Source: Dimorphilus gyrociliatus (taxonomy: Eukaryota; Annelida; Polychaeta; Dinophilidae). Taken from it: a stretch of 64,000 bases of DNA. Location of the stretch: the NCBI GenBank assembly GCA_904063045.1, contig CAJFCJ010000002.1, positions 3,157,891 to 3,221,890 of the forward strand, written 5' to 3'. Shown piece by piece: positions 1 through 11,063 of the stretch; within the stretch, counting starts at the first letter, position 1, and each line of letters starts with the position of its first letter. The notes under the pieces were generated by a model. The model did not search any database. It worked only from the letters and a program-made list of their open reading frames with translations, and was not told the DNA's origin. The translations under genes and the position numbers were made by a program.

Positions 1-770
1 AGTCGCGCCATCTATAGTTAAGAGGATTGTTAATTTTTTAATGTTCAAAGCTTTGGGCATCAGTCTTGACTACTAATGGCTCCAATCCTCAGAGATCTTT
101 AATTCCACAGGGTGATTACAAGGCTAAATCAATGATAGTCAATTCAAATTGAGGAACTAAATAGGTTCGAGTAGTTGTTACATTCACTGTATTTTTTTTT
201 TCGATTAATCCATGCTCCTTTTGATGAAGTATAAAATGTAGTGAATTTCATGAATTGAGTAGGATTAGTCTTTTTTTTTTCAGGTATTATATTTCCAACT
301 GTAAATAAAGTTAACTTCACAGAGATTTAATTGGATCAATAGATTTTTTTTTTCTAGCGTTTGCTAGAGGTTTTGAAATAAAAATTTCATTTGCAATTCG
401 GTTGGATAATCAAACTGTAGAACTTTTTAAATTGAAAATGTAACAAACAAACTTTAACCATTGTAAACAAATATAGAAAAAGTTGATTATTTTTCTTTAA
501 TGGATTTGTATTAAATAAATACGACGCAAGCAACAGTAAATAATATCTCATTGTATACTACAATATACATATAACATGTCATGTATAAACATTCAAGTAT
601 ACATGGGGTACGTACGTATAGTTTGGTGTGTAAAATTTATATGTATAACGTAGTTACGTACATAAATACATATACTGTATATACTAATATATAGACGGGT
701 AATAAATTACAAAAATAGCAGCTCAAACAAAAAGAAATCTAACGTGACAAAGGACATAGTCAGGAGGCTA
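1..770. other. Non-coding flank, left edge
   Basis: No open frame with coding character was found here. The stretch is AT-rich with poly-T runs. It lies downstream of the minus-strand coiled-coil/propeller exon that ends at 771, so part of it is probably that gene's 3' UTR. One copy of the motif TATACTGTATA sits at 671-681. Confidence 0.6.
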
Positions 771-2041
771 TCAGGATTCCAACGACGGAGTAAACATGTG
801 GTGAAAACATAAATCGGAATGCCTTGACTTTCTATGACAAAATGCAAACTTTACACCTGTCGGGGTCCGGAAATGACCTACTAATTGTTCATTGAAGATA
901 TTCCTTGGAAAAGTGTATAGTTGAATATCATCTATATATTTGTCATTATCGTCGATTCCGTTATAGGAGGCTGGCGGTTGAGCAACTATTGTGGTCAAAT
1001 AATTAGTTTCGAATGAGCACAGTATGTAGTGAGGAAAATAGTGAAAATCCGTAAGGAAAGATGATGGAAAATTTCTACGTTTCTTATTCCTGCTAATGTC
1101 GCCAACTAGTTTGCCATTTTTTACGTCCAGTACCCTTATAATACCCCGAGAACCAGACAAGAATACCTTATCATTAGCGACTTTCATTTCCTTAATATCT
1201 CCAATATCGTCCAAGTCGAAACGATATGTCCATTTAAATTGAAAAGCTCCGTCTAACATCTCTACAATATTATACTCCGAAGCATATCTCGTTATAATCA
1301 CTTCCTTAGAAGTAACATCCATATCGTGTAAACGCTCTTTGTCGTTTTTACAACGATAATAAATCATTCTACTGAAATCTTTAATTTTGTAAATCTCAAA
1401 ACCATTAACTTCTATGATATACAATGTATCGCCAGTCACCTTCATATCGTAGTTTTGCTCCAAATCGCATTTCCATTTTACAATCACACGTGGCTTTTTA
1501 AGACCGTCCATATCGTATTCTGTTATTTTATATAAATAATAGTCGGATAATACGTCCTCTTCCAAAACGTATATTTTCTCCTCCGTCAGAGCGACTGATT
1601 GATAATTTTCATTTAGACAGAAACTCTCATCCAATTTAGCGTCTTTCTCAATCAATCGATAAAATTTCAAATTTTCGTAACAATAATCAATACAAAACGA
1701 ACGGCTTAGAGAAGCGTCTATGGAGTTTGTCAACTTTTGCCACATATCTTTAACGTTTGAGCCAAAAGCATCGCCAATAGTAGTTTCGAAACTTTCCAAT
1801 AATTTAATATGCTGTAACAATTCGGCAAGTTGACTTTCCTTTTCATCGTAAAAAGTAATTATTCTATCTTCTAAAAAGTCCTTTTGTTTTTGAATGAATT
1901 CAATAGCCTTTTCAATATCAATATTAACATCGCTTCTTGTTCTTTGCTTTTCTTCAAACACTTTTTCAATACCTCTTAAAATAACCTTTCTTAATTCATT
2001 ACCATTTCCACCTTTAACCAACTTTTCATAATCATCTTTTG
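771..2041 (-). CDS. Alternative terminal exon: coiled coil plus propeller-like domain (TRIM-like)
   Basis: This is a single long exon of 1271 nt, homologous along its whole length to the exon at 2500-3779. It opens after a good acceptor (tttaaacag, exon from 2041) and stops with TGA at 771-773. There is no in-frame ATG near its 5' end, so it cannot be a complete gene by itself. The first two bases plus 423 codons fit in phase onto the donor of the RING exon at 4071, which would give a 522-residue protein. The first ~100 residues are charged and helical with the pattern LEDxIxxFxxxKExQLxELLQxIxxLxSFE, a coiled coil. The rest has repeated short hydrophobic strands (KIYVLEE, DTLYIIE, KVFLSG) typical of propeller blades; the fold is an inference. 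Either it shares the upstream RING exon by alternative splicing, or it lost its own RING and is decaying, though the frame is fully intact. Confidence 0.6.
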
Positions 2042-2499
2042 CTGTTTAAATAAGGATTCAATATTACTATACTATTGAAAAAAATTACTTATATTATTAA
2101 TGAATTAACTAATTAAAATATCAAAGAAATACGTGTGTATGTGTATATATATTAATATATATAATTATATATATATACATGTTTGTTTGTGTGTGTGTAA
2201 TATCTCAATATAACATGTACAGAACTAGATACAAAAAGAAGTTTTTGGTTGTTGTTGTTGTTTTTAAAATTTATACTTGTTTCCCTTCTTAATATAAAAA
2301 CAAAATAGTTAAATTATTAGAAACTCTAAAAATAAACCAAAATTAAAATAAAAAATATATAAAAAAGAAAACAAATGAAGGAGAAAAGAAACGAAAAAAA
2401 TGATGTGAATTAATTTACATAATGTTTTTTTGTTGCTTTCACTACCTAATACATATATATAGGCGTATGTGTGTGCTTTTTTATCCTTTTTTTGTCATT

Positions 2500-4368
2500 T
2501 TAAACTGATATTGGGTTAAACGTATGACGAAAGACGATTTTTAAAGTATTTGAGGCGTGTTGTTGTCCAATTAGAAATTTTACTCCAGTCTGAGTTAAAA
2601 AGTATCCCAAGACAGTTCCTTTTGTAAAAATTCTCTCAAATGTTAATATATGAAAGTCTTCATTTTTTTCTGCCGTTTTTATAATTCTTGCTAAAACGAT
2701 AATGCTATCTTTTTCGAATAGTGCACAATCAATTGTTAACTTTAAAGAATCGAGATTTGATAGTTCCGATAATGGACGCCTGACTTCGGTATGAGATAAT
2801 TGAATTTCTTGAAACTTGTTACCATTCTCCATTAGTACTATGTAAACTGTTTTATTAGAACCAAGTATGAACAGTAGTTCTCTTGATACTTGCATCTGCT
2901 CTACAGTTTCCATTTTATCATCCATGGTTGCTACCCAATCAACACCTAATGGATCTGATATTTTAACAATGTCATTTTGATTATCCTTTTTACCGTTACA
3001 GATAATTCCAGATTTAAATGATACTATTCTTTTACATTCGTAGCCGTTTTTCACTTCGAAAAATATCTCCAGCTGTTTATTAGCTTTTTTCACTTTCAGA
3101 CATTTTACACCGTTGATTTTCATTACGTAAACAGCTCTACCAACAGCAGCCATTTGATAATCGGCCCTTTCACCTTTCCATTCGGCAATATCAGCTGGTT
3201 CATTTTGTAATCTTATTCCATACTCTCTTATCTTGTAAAAATAATCTTCCATTTTCTTCTCTTCCATCAAAACATATAAAGATTTACTTGTACAAGTTAA
3301 TGTTTGATATTCCCTTGGTATATAGAAACTTCCAACTGGTTTATCTTCTACAGTAGAAAAGTTACCAAATTGAAATTTGTCAGTGTTCATAAAACTTCTG
3401 AAAAAGCAATCATATCCTAAAGACGAATCTATAAGATTCTTCAATTTTACTCTAATCTCATCAGTTTCGCTTTGAAAATCATCACCAACTCCCGATTCGA
3501 ATGAATCAAGCATTCTAATCTGTTGTAAAAGTTCACCTATTTGATTTTCCTTGTGCGAGAAAAATGATCTAATTTGATCTTCCAATAGGATCTTGTGCTT
3601 TTTAATAAGTAATAATAATTTTGATTCTTCGTCATTAATTGATTCAATAAGATTCTCCTTGTTACAAGCTATCCTCTCTAAGCCTTTTAAAACAATCTCC
3701 TCCATATTTTTTCCATTTTCTCCTTGAGGTAGTAATAGACTATAGCCGTCCGCTAAATTATATAATTCTTGAATTAAATCTCTTTTTGGTTTTTTTTTGT
3801 GTCAAATTTCTTTCGTACAAACGTTTAACTAGGTTTGTCAAATAGATAAGAATTATATGGATAATAGGAAATATAATCGTGTTAAACATTTTAACTATAT
3901 AAAGTATTCTTTTTTATCAACTTTTGACTCGGTTAATGGCCAATGAGTTAACGTTGTTACTCAACTACAGTTATAAAAGACTAATTAGTTCATTTGTTAA
4001 GAATGTATATATATTCTTTTATCTTATTTAGACAATAGTCTAGCTCTTTCTCTTAAAAATGTACACTTACTTGATATTTCTTCTTCACAAGTCTCAATAT
4101 CTTGAAATATTGGTAAACGGCTAAATCCGTTTACTCCATTTTCAGGCCAAATATGTGCTTTTCGACAAACTGGACAATGAAATTCGTCCCCAGTTTTTAA
4201 TTTATTCTTTTTGGAGAAAAGAACAAGGCAGTCAGCGCAGAAAATATGCGCCACTTGACATGGTAAACAATGTGGACTTCTCTCAATCCAAGAATATGAA
4301 CATATAGCGCAATTGGAACCTTTTCTGGATATAGTTGTCTTTGAAGTCTCCATGACGACTTTTCTCAT
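2500..4368 (-). CDS. RING finger, coiled-coil, propeller-like protein (TRIM-like E3 candidate)
   Basis: Two exons: 4368-4071 and 3779-2500, together 526 codons including the stop (525 aa). The first carries a C3HC4 RING finger at about residues 20-70: CAIC, then CLPCQVAHIFCADC, then CPVC, with all eight zinc ligands visible. The donor is a perfect GTAAGT (4070-4065). The second exon starts after an ag at 3781-3780 in matching phase. It encodes a coiled coil with KENQIGELLQQIRMLDSFE, then a region with strand repeats (KSLYVLMEE, RAVYVMKING, ELLFILGS) that looks like a propeller. RING plus coiled coil is the core of TRIM proteins, which transfer ubiquitin; no B-box is seen, so the label is TRIM-like only. 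Substrate and partner are unknown. The acceptor has a purine-rich tract (accaaaaagag), the weakest point of the model. The upstream acceptor-like AG two bases earlier would break the frame. Confidence 0.7.
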
Positions 4369-4473
4369 ACTTCTTCAAATGATTTCAAACAGCGTTTGTT
4401 CTTCAAACAAACTTTTCTTTTTTCAATTGTACTATAAAACACCAGATCAATTAATGACACTCTCTGCATGAGC

Positions 4474-4480
<7 letters not shown>

Positions 4481-4507
<27 letters not shown>
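4481..4507. repeat. (AT)n microsatellite
   Basis: Uninterrupted AT dinucleotide run directly visible, about 110 bp upstream of the RING-gene ATG. Confidence 0.95.
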
Positions 4508-5011
4508 AGGAAAACTTTTTGAGCATTATCACTAATACTCAATTTTTTATTATTCAAATACTCAAGTTTTTAACTAAATCATCTGAAATATTATAGAGAA
4601 GCGTACAGTTAAAAAAAAAATCTATATAGGCCAAATAAATACAATTGTTTTTGAGTAGTTATAAATAGTTATAAAGATCTATACCCTTTGCTTTAGCTTA
4701 ACTTTCTCTTTTGTATATATTTTTAAATAAATTTTTACGATTTAATTGGTACTCGAAAGAGGGGCGTTTCACCTTCACTTTTATTTAAATGATTTCCTGT
4801 AATTAATAGGTGAAAATTGATTATTTTTCTAATAAAAATAGATATATGTATATAAAACTATAAGAATAAGAGACAACGTCTATAAAATAGAGAGTCCGGG
4901 AAGAAAAAAGGCAAATTAAAAAAAACACTGTACTTTTTAGTTTTTTAAGTGGAAAAAATGTAAATCACATAGTGAATTTATATATCTTAACTAAAAACCA
5001 GCGGTAAGTTA

Positions 5012-5017
5012 TATACA

Positions 5018-5057
<40 letters not shown>
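5012..5057. repeat. (TA)n microsatellite with a CAG interruption
   Basis: A long TA run whose left end is broken by CAG, giving TATACAGTATA at 5012-5022. The same interrupted form recurs elsewhere in the window. Confidence 0.95.
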
Positions 5058-5059
<2 letters not shown>

Positions 5060-5998
5060 CAAATTTCTCTGCTTAAAGTAAAAGAGGAAGGGATAAATAT
5101 TTACTGGTAAACGATTTAATTGTTATCAATTTGGTTATACAGTATATATACTGTATAATGGAAGTGTATTACTTGTAATATATTTGCAAACCATACGTTG
5201 GGGAAAAAATTTTTTATCTCGTTACGATCTTCCTTCATTTATTAGACTATTTAAAATAGCTTAATATTTTCATACATGGTCAAAAGTACAAATGGAAGGC
5301 TGCTCAAAGACACTAATTATATTTTAATTATCCGTAAAAGTATTCTGTATATTGATAAATAACAGAAGAAAATTCCACAACCCACTGATAACATCTAAAA
5401 TGTTGTTCTATTTATGCTTAATAGTTCTCATAACATTAGCTTTTGCCAAGAGAGAATAACGGTTCCGAAAGGCGAAGGTCGAAGAAACATACGTAAAAAA
5501 TATTGTACTACCGTAATCAGAGTTTATGCGATTTAGCCAATATTCATCTGACAGTCAGTATTATCCAATTATAGCTATCTACTCTTGCAAATATCGACAG
5601 ATTAGCCAAAAATACACATTGATATTTTTTCAATTGTGATGAAATGTTATTTTATCTTTTTTGATTTAACTGTTTGTTTGTTTTGTCATCTCTTTTGGTA
5701 CATCTTAGATATAATCTCTGAATTTCAAACAGGAAATAACATTCCGCAATTTTATTTTCTCGTTTTTCTTAATTCCTCGTTACGTGGCAATTTATAACAA
5801 AAAAAAAACAGTCAAAAATATGTTATCATCCAAAGTAAAATGAACAACATGATCTAATAATTAACGACAGAACTAAATCACTAAAATCTAATTTTACGTA
5901 ACAACGTATAAAACTATATATTAATCCGACACTATCACTTTAAAAATGAATATGCGGACTTATTTCAATCATTTTTAAAAGTTATCACTTGTACTTTT

Positions 5999-8538
5999 CT
6001 AACTACCATTTTGACCTTGGTCCTCTTCAGTTTTTATTTTACGGAGATGATTGTACACATTTGATTTTTTGTGCTCTTTTAGGTAATCGTGCCCAAATTC
6101 TTCGTACATCTTGCTATCAATTTTGGCAGAATTAAAATCTTCAGAACGACCCCATTTGCAGGCACCTTTGAAAGCAGATAAAGACGGTTCATTCGCAATA
6201 TACACTTTGAACTCTGTTCCACTCGGTAATTCTCGACGAATATCTACTTCTAAGCGCTCTTTAAGACCTAGTATACTACCACATCCTCCAGTAACATATA
6301 TACACTTTGCTACTCTTTCCATTTGTTCTTTGGCAAGCAGCTTTCGCATTATATACGAAATAGTATCACTAATGCCGGATTGATCTACCCCCAAGATAGC
6401 AGCAGGTTGAAAGAGAACCTCTGTTGATCTGATTTGCTGAGTGGCAACATGAATTCTATAGTATTCAGCGACATCAGTTTGAGTTGGGCTATTAGATCTA
6501 TTGAACAAACATTAAAGAAATTTATGTGAAATTATTTTAATCGAACCTTGAGTAATCAGGATCATATTCTCTTAGGTGATTATCTATCTCGTCTAACTTA
6601 GTTTGCTCCTCTTCAGAATCGCTGTGACCAGTGTCCTTATTCTAAGATATAAAAATGAATCGCGTTAATTAATAATTAGTTTTTTATTTTAATTTTAGAG
6701 CTTACAATTTCCTTATAAACGTCCCAATCATCATCCCTTTGTCCGAAAGTATCTGCTTTCTTACCTTGGCCTGCAGCCAGTTCACTAAGAATTCTCATTC
6801 TTTGCTGTGAGGCATGAGTTCTTCTTTTAGCACTCTCTATTCGATGCTGTCTTCTCTTCTCTCTTCTTTCAATAAGCTCTGTCTTTTGTTTCTTCAAATC
6901 CTTTACATAACTTTCTACTTCATCTTCAGGTATTAAATTCTTTTTTGAAGTTTGTGAGACAGCTGGAGCTGGCTTAACGCCATTTTCAACTTCTTCTAAT
7001 TTAGATCTTACAGAATTTATGGAATTGTTCAACTTATTTATTTCATGACCCAATTCAGCTCTGGATGCCAATCCTAGGTCATGTAAGCTTTTCAAAAATA
7101 TATCTTCGTCTTCTTCGTCAAGTTCTTGAATAGTAATAAGTTTATTTAATTTTTGTACATCTTCCTCGAGTTTTGCTCTTCTCCTTTTGACATTCATTTG
7201 TCTCAAACGCTCTGCTTGTACTTCCTTTTTCTTTCTAGCTTCTTCCACATTAATAGCACTTTGAGCATGGGCAGTAAAAGGCAACTGATACTTGGCAACA
7301 ACTGATTCATAATAATCCGGATCATTCCACTTAATAATTTCTTCGTTATAGCATTCTACAAATTTAGCGTGTTTTCTAACTAAATATTCTGCGCGACTTA
7401 AACTCATAGATGTTGCGAGAGGTGGGTGAGCTAATTGGAGTAATCGTAACATTACATAATCCACGTGAGCTCCACCTACATTTATCCTTCTAACGCTATT
7501 GAGCAGCATTTTGCCATCCAGTATTGGAATAACGTGACAGCAATTATATCCAATAGATACAACCAAAGCATCTTCCACCATGCTCTGTTCATGAAAGAAA
7601 CTATACAAAGCATCTATACCGTACGATACACTAGGAACATTATAACATTCGAAAAGGAGTTCATTCATCTGTTGACGACAGTAATTCGGATTGCAAATAG
7701 TTTCTGTCATTACAATAGGGTGGGTAACACTTGATGACGTGATAGAGAGTCGTTCAAATATATGATCGAGTATTTCCTCCTCAAAATCGTACTGGGTCAC
7801 AATATCTCTATCGAAAGGTGTTCTCAATTGCCATCTAACCAACTCCACATTTGGTATATCATTACCAACAATGTCCTATGAGAAAGATAGCATTTTATAT
7901 GATATTAAATAGAAATCAAACTGGTGATAGATGTACTTTCGATATTGACTTTTAGACTACTATAAAAAAGTAAAGCATAAAAAAACACAATTTAATAAAA
8001 AAAAAAACTAAATTTTGCTGTAATATCCTAATATCAAATTATCAGAGAAATAAAAGAAGCTAGTTGAAGGGATTTCTCATGTATTTAATTCTAATTTGTC
8101 TTGAAACGGGAATTATTTACGAAATTTTTTCAAGGTAAAATTTAGCATTATCTGTAGCATTATTTGCATGCGAACGAATCAATTGAACTGTCACGCTCTG
8201 TTTCACTAAATTGACTAAACAAAAGGCGATGTTAAATAGTCTTATTTAGAAGAAAGAATGATTAGTTATATAAAGTTGTATAATACATACGGGTTTGCCT
8301 TTCTGTCTACATATTACACTTTTAAAAACCATGTGTGGCTCGTCGTCATGAGCGTAACCTGCCCTGCATTTGAATGTACCTGCAATTGGAAAAAAATTTC
8401 ATTTCTCAGAATAGAAAAATTTACTTTATAAGTTAGTTTTTTACCATTGTCAATTACGATGGGAATATGATTTCCAGGCCTATTCTTATAAACTGGATCC
8501 GGAATAGATTTTTCATCATCAAAAGTACATATAGACAT
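5999..8538 (-). CDS. ACTR5: Actin-related protein 5 (INO80 complex subunit)
   Basis: Five exons: 8538-8445, 8379-8291, 7875-6706, 6641-6547 and 6497-5999, together 649 codons with stop (648 aa; vertebrate ACTR5 is about 600). ARP5 is a nuclear actin-fold subunit of the INO80 chromatin remodeller. The nucleotide-cleft start IPIVIDNG is split by intron 1 and continues TFKCRAGYAHDDEP. Exon 3 carries RTPFDRDIV, HPIVMTETICNP, MNELLFECYNVP and YGIDALYSF, all ARP5 hallmarks, then the long charged helical ARP5-specific insertion (roughly residues 260-450, many KKxE and RRR runs) and DTFGQRDDDWDVYKEI. The last exon has the actin-fold motif IYVTGGCGSILGL and FKGACKWGRS. All junctions are GT-AG and in phase; introns are 65, 415, 64 and 49 bp in transcript order. 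The ATG at 8538 is the first in frame and yields a short N-terminus of the expected kind. It ends about 1.6 kb from the RING gene on the same strand. Confidence 0.93.
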
Positions 8539-11063
8539 TCCAGATCGGATAGAAAAATTCTTTATAGACTCATCAGTTTAACAATATAGAACAAAGCAGA
8601 CAGAGATCAAGAGCGATAATAGAAATCAAGAAATATACATCAAAATGTTAGGTGATCGTCTTTACATTTACAAGACTGATAAAAGCTGTGGAACTGGTGC
8701 CTGTTTAAAATTACAAGCAATCACCGCCTTACTAACAAATGGACGGAAAATTTCTGGCCAATCAGTGCAGCTGTAAGACACGCCATCACTCCTAACTTCT
8801 TGCGAGATTTTAAATGTAAATATTGGGAGTTTGAAGATTTTTGCTGCCTCAGGGACAAGGAACAAAAGTGTAAGTTATTTTTTCCATATACTTAATATAT
8901 AATTTTTATTCTGAGCATGTTTTTGCAATGGTAAGCAAATACTAAGCTGTTATGCAAACATGCTAAATTGATCATTGAAGACCTATCAAATATTAGCTAC
9001 CGGTCACAAGGGATTATATTAAATAGTTTTCACTTAGATTTTCCCAAGGTTCGTTGATTTATGAATGCATCATCCTCTTATCAAATAATCATAGGCCCTC
9101 ACATCCGTTTGCAAACCAATAAATTATTGTAAAAACGTCTAGTATTGAAATCACCGTTTTTTTACGCGGTTTTACATTTGTAAAATGACCCCGACTACCG
9201 TCTAAGGGCCTATTGTTAACGTCCAAATTCGCTGGACCCTTGAATAGGTGTCATCACATTCAGTTGAAGTTTGCCGGTTGAAAGGAACGTAGTTAGGAGG
9301 AGTCTTTGATAGTCTAAATTTTCGGCTAAACATTAAATGAGGTATTGAGCGATTTTTTTTCTAATTCTTTTTTTCATTTCATCTGATCTGTCAATATCCT
9401 AGTTACTGATAGCACTTTGATGTTTCGAGTGGGGCATTAAGCGTACAATTTGTTTTGAACTCTATTGCGGCGAGTGCCTCAAAATTTGAAAACCGCCAAA
9501 TTTGTTTTAGCTATTTACGATTCGCTGTAAAACGCTATTGTTTAAATATACTGAACGTTTCAGATAATTTACATTTCTTTTGAATAATACCGTTAAGATA
9601 AAAAAATATATTTATCACGTGTTCATGAAATATAAGCAATAAAAAGAGTGGCTTTACTGTTAAAACTACCGGTTAAAGTAAAACTTGATCTTATTTATAT
9701 TAATTCAAAAATATCGGTTATACTGTGTAAATTATTTAAACTGAAAAGAAATTCCTGTTCGATAGAAGTCATTCAACATAAGTAAATGGGTATTATTAGA
9801 TCTTTTTTTAGCAATAAATGAAATAGATAACATAAAATAGTACTACCTATTTTACTTTATTGTATAGAATGTGAAATTCACTATCACTTTCTTTCTATAT
9901 TTGAAATAAGGAAATTTAAACTTTCTTTGGATAATAGCTATCAAAATATCTCAAGGTGGTATTCGGGCGCTCGCTCTTTCATTTCTTCTTCCTTCCGCTT
10001 GAAGTAAACATTTTATTCATCATCGGGTCAATTCACTATCATTCCTTTTATATAAACGTTCAGATCTTTTAATTTGACACCCCATTCCTCAATCACTTAA
10101 TAACCACCATTGTAAACGATTTATAACAGTCGATATAATTTAAAATACGGTCGGGTGAATATGTGTAATTTTAGGGAGTATTTCCTCACGTTATTACTGA
10201 CGCCGCTGGATGTCCTTTCGGTGTTTAACCTTCTATTATACCTCTCGCTGCGTTCCAGCAAGATTTTCAATATATGAAAGGAAAATCAATACTTTAGGGG
10301 AAAGTTTACAGAAATAGTGAAAGATGGGATTTAACATAGTTGTCCGTGTTCATAGAAAGAGATTTGTTTGGCTATAATTCTTATTCAGTAATTGTATAAA
10401 CATAGACATCACGGCCGAATTGCAAAGGCGTCTAAAATTAGGTAATCAATTGTGGCATAAGGTTTATTCTTTGTTAATGGCAGGTAGAAATAAGCCTATT
10501 AACTAATATTTGTCAAGGGTAAAGTAATCATTGTCAGTTGATAAGCGTCCATTGAGAGTCTGTTATTTTTTCGGACGCCACATCTGCGTCTGGCCGGCAG
10601 CTGGGTATTTAAAATAGTCACTGGTAGGCCTTTAATTCTGTTACGTAATAGAAAAGACGTTTATTGAGTCTTACGTTTCATCTCACATTGAACCTTAGAG
10701 GGGAGCATAAAAAGAGGTTGGCGACGCAACAAGCACACGAAAAAGAGTTGATTTAACGACGGGATGCCACTGTTATCGGTGGTATTGTAAAGAACAACAC
10801 TATTTAGAGTGATTAATTCTTAACAACTTGCCGACCAATTAACGAGTAATATAGAAGTCGTCGGCACCTTTGGCACATGGAGTGTGCACGATAATTTGAA
10901 TTCACTTCCTGTAATTTTATCGCCGGCTTTTACAACGTGCGAAATTTTTTCTCCATTTGATGTCTTGTCAGCTTTTTTATATATCTTATGTAAAAAGAGA
11001 AAACCGACGCCTAAACGTTAATTTCTTGTTTTTTTTGCTTGCAGATTCGTTAAGGTAGACACA
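8539..11063. other. Intergenic and probable NEK2 5' region
   Basis: This 2.5-kb stretch separates two head-to-head genes (ACTR5 minus, NEK2 plus). Next to ACTR5 is an unresolved coding-like patch at 8645-8871 (see findings). The part from about 10150 to 10760 is visibly less AT-rich than its surroundings. Just before the NEK2 start is a textbook 3' splice site (ttcttgttttttttgcttgcag ending at 11044), so a non-coding NEK2 leader exon should lie somewhere in this interval; its position could not be fixed. Confidence 0.5.
11023..11063 (+). promoter_or_regulatory. Splice acceptor and leader just upstream of the NEK2 start
   Basis: A pyrimidine-rich tract ends in gcttgcag at 11044, 19 bp before the ATG at 11064. 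This implies that the first NEK2 exon is non-coding or that the leader is spliced. The start context is acacaATGCC. Confidence 0.6.

Larger units (their letters stand above)
4369..5998. other. Intergenic, TA-repeat rich
   Basis: No coding frame was recognised between the RING gene and the ACTR5 stop. The stretch holds two long TA runs (4481-4507 and 5019-5057) and a perfect 24-bp palindrome at 5135-5158. The part next to 4368 should hold the promoter of the RING gene, but no clear TATA element or known site was identified. Confidence 0.5.

Noticed and set aside
7465-7734. Plus-strand frame inside ACTR5
   Set aside because: It is antisense to the well-supported ARP5 exon 3 and has no protein-like pattern of its own.
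8668-8865. Minus-strand 65-codon open frame
   Set aside because: It has no ATG (begins at TTG), a stop lies just upstream, and it overlaps an equally plausible plus-strand frame; kept only as an unresolved patch.
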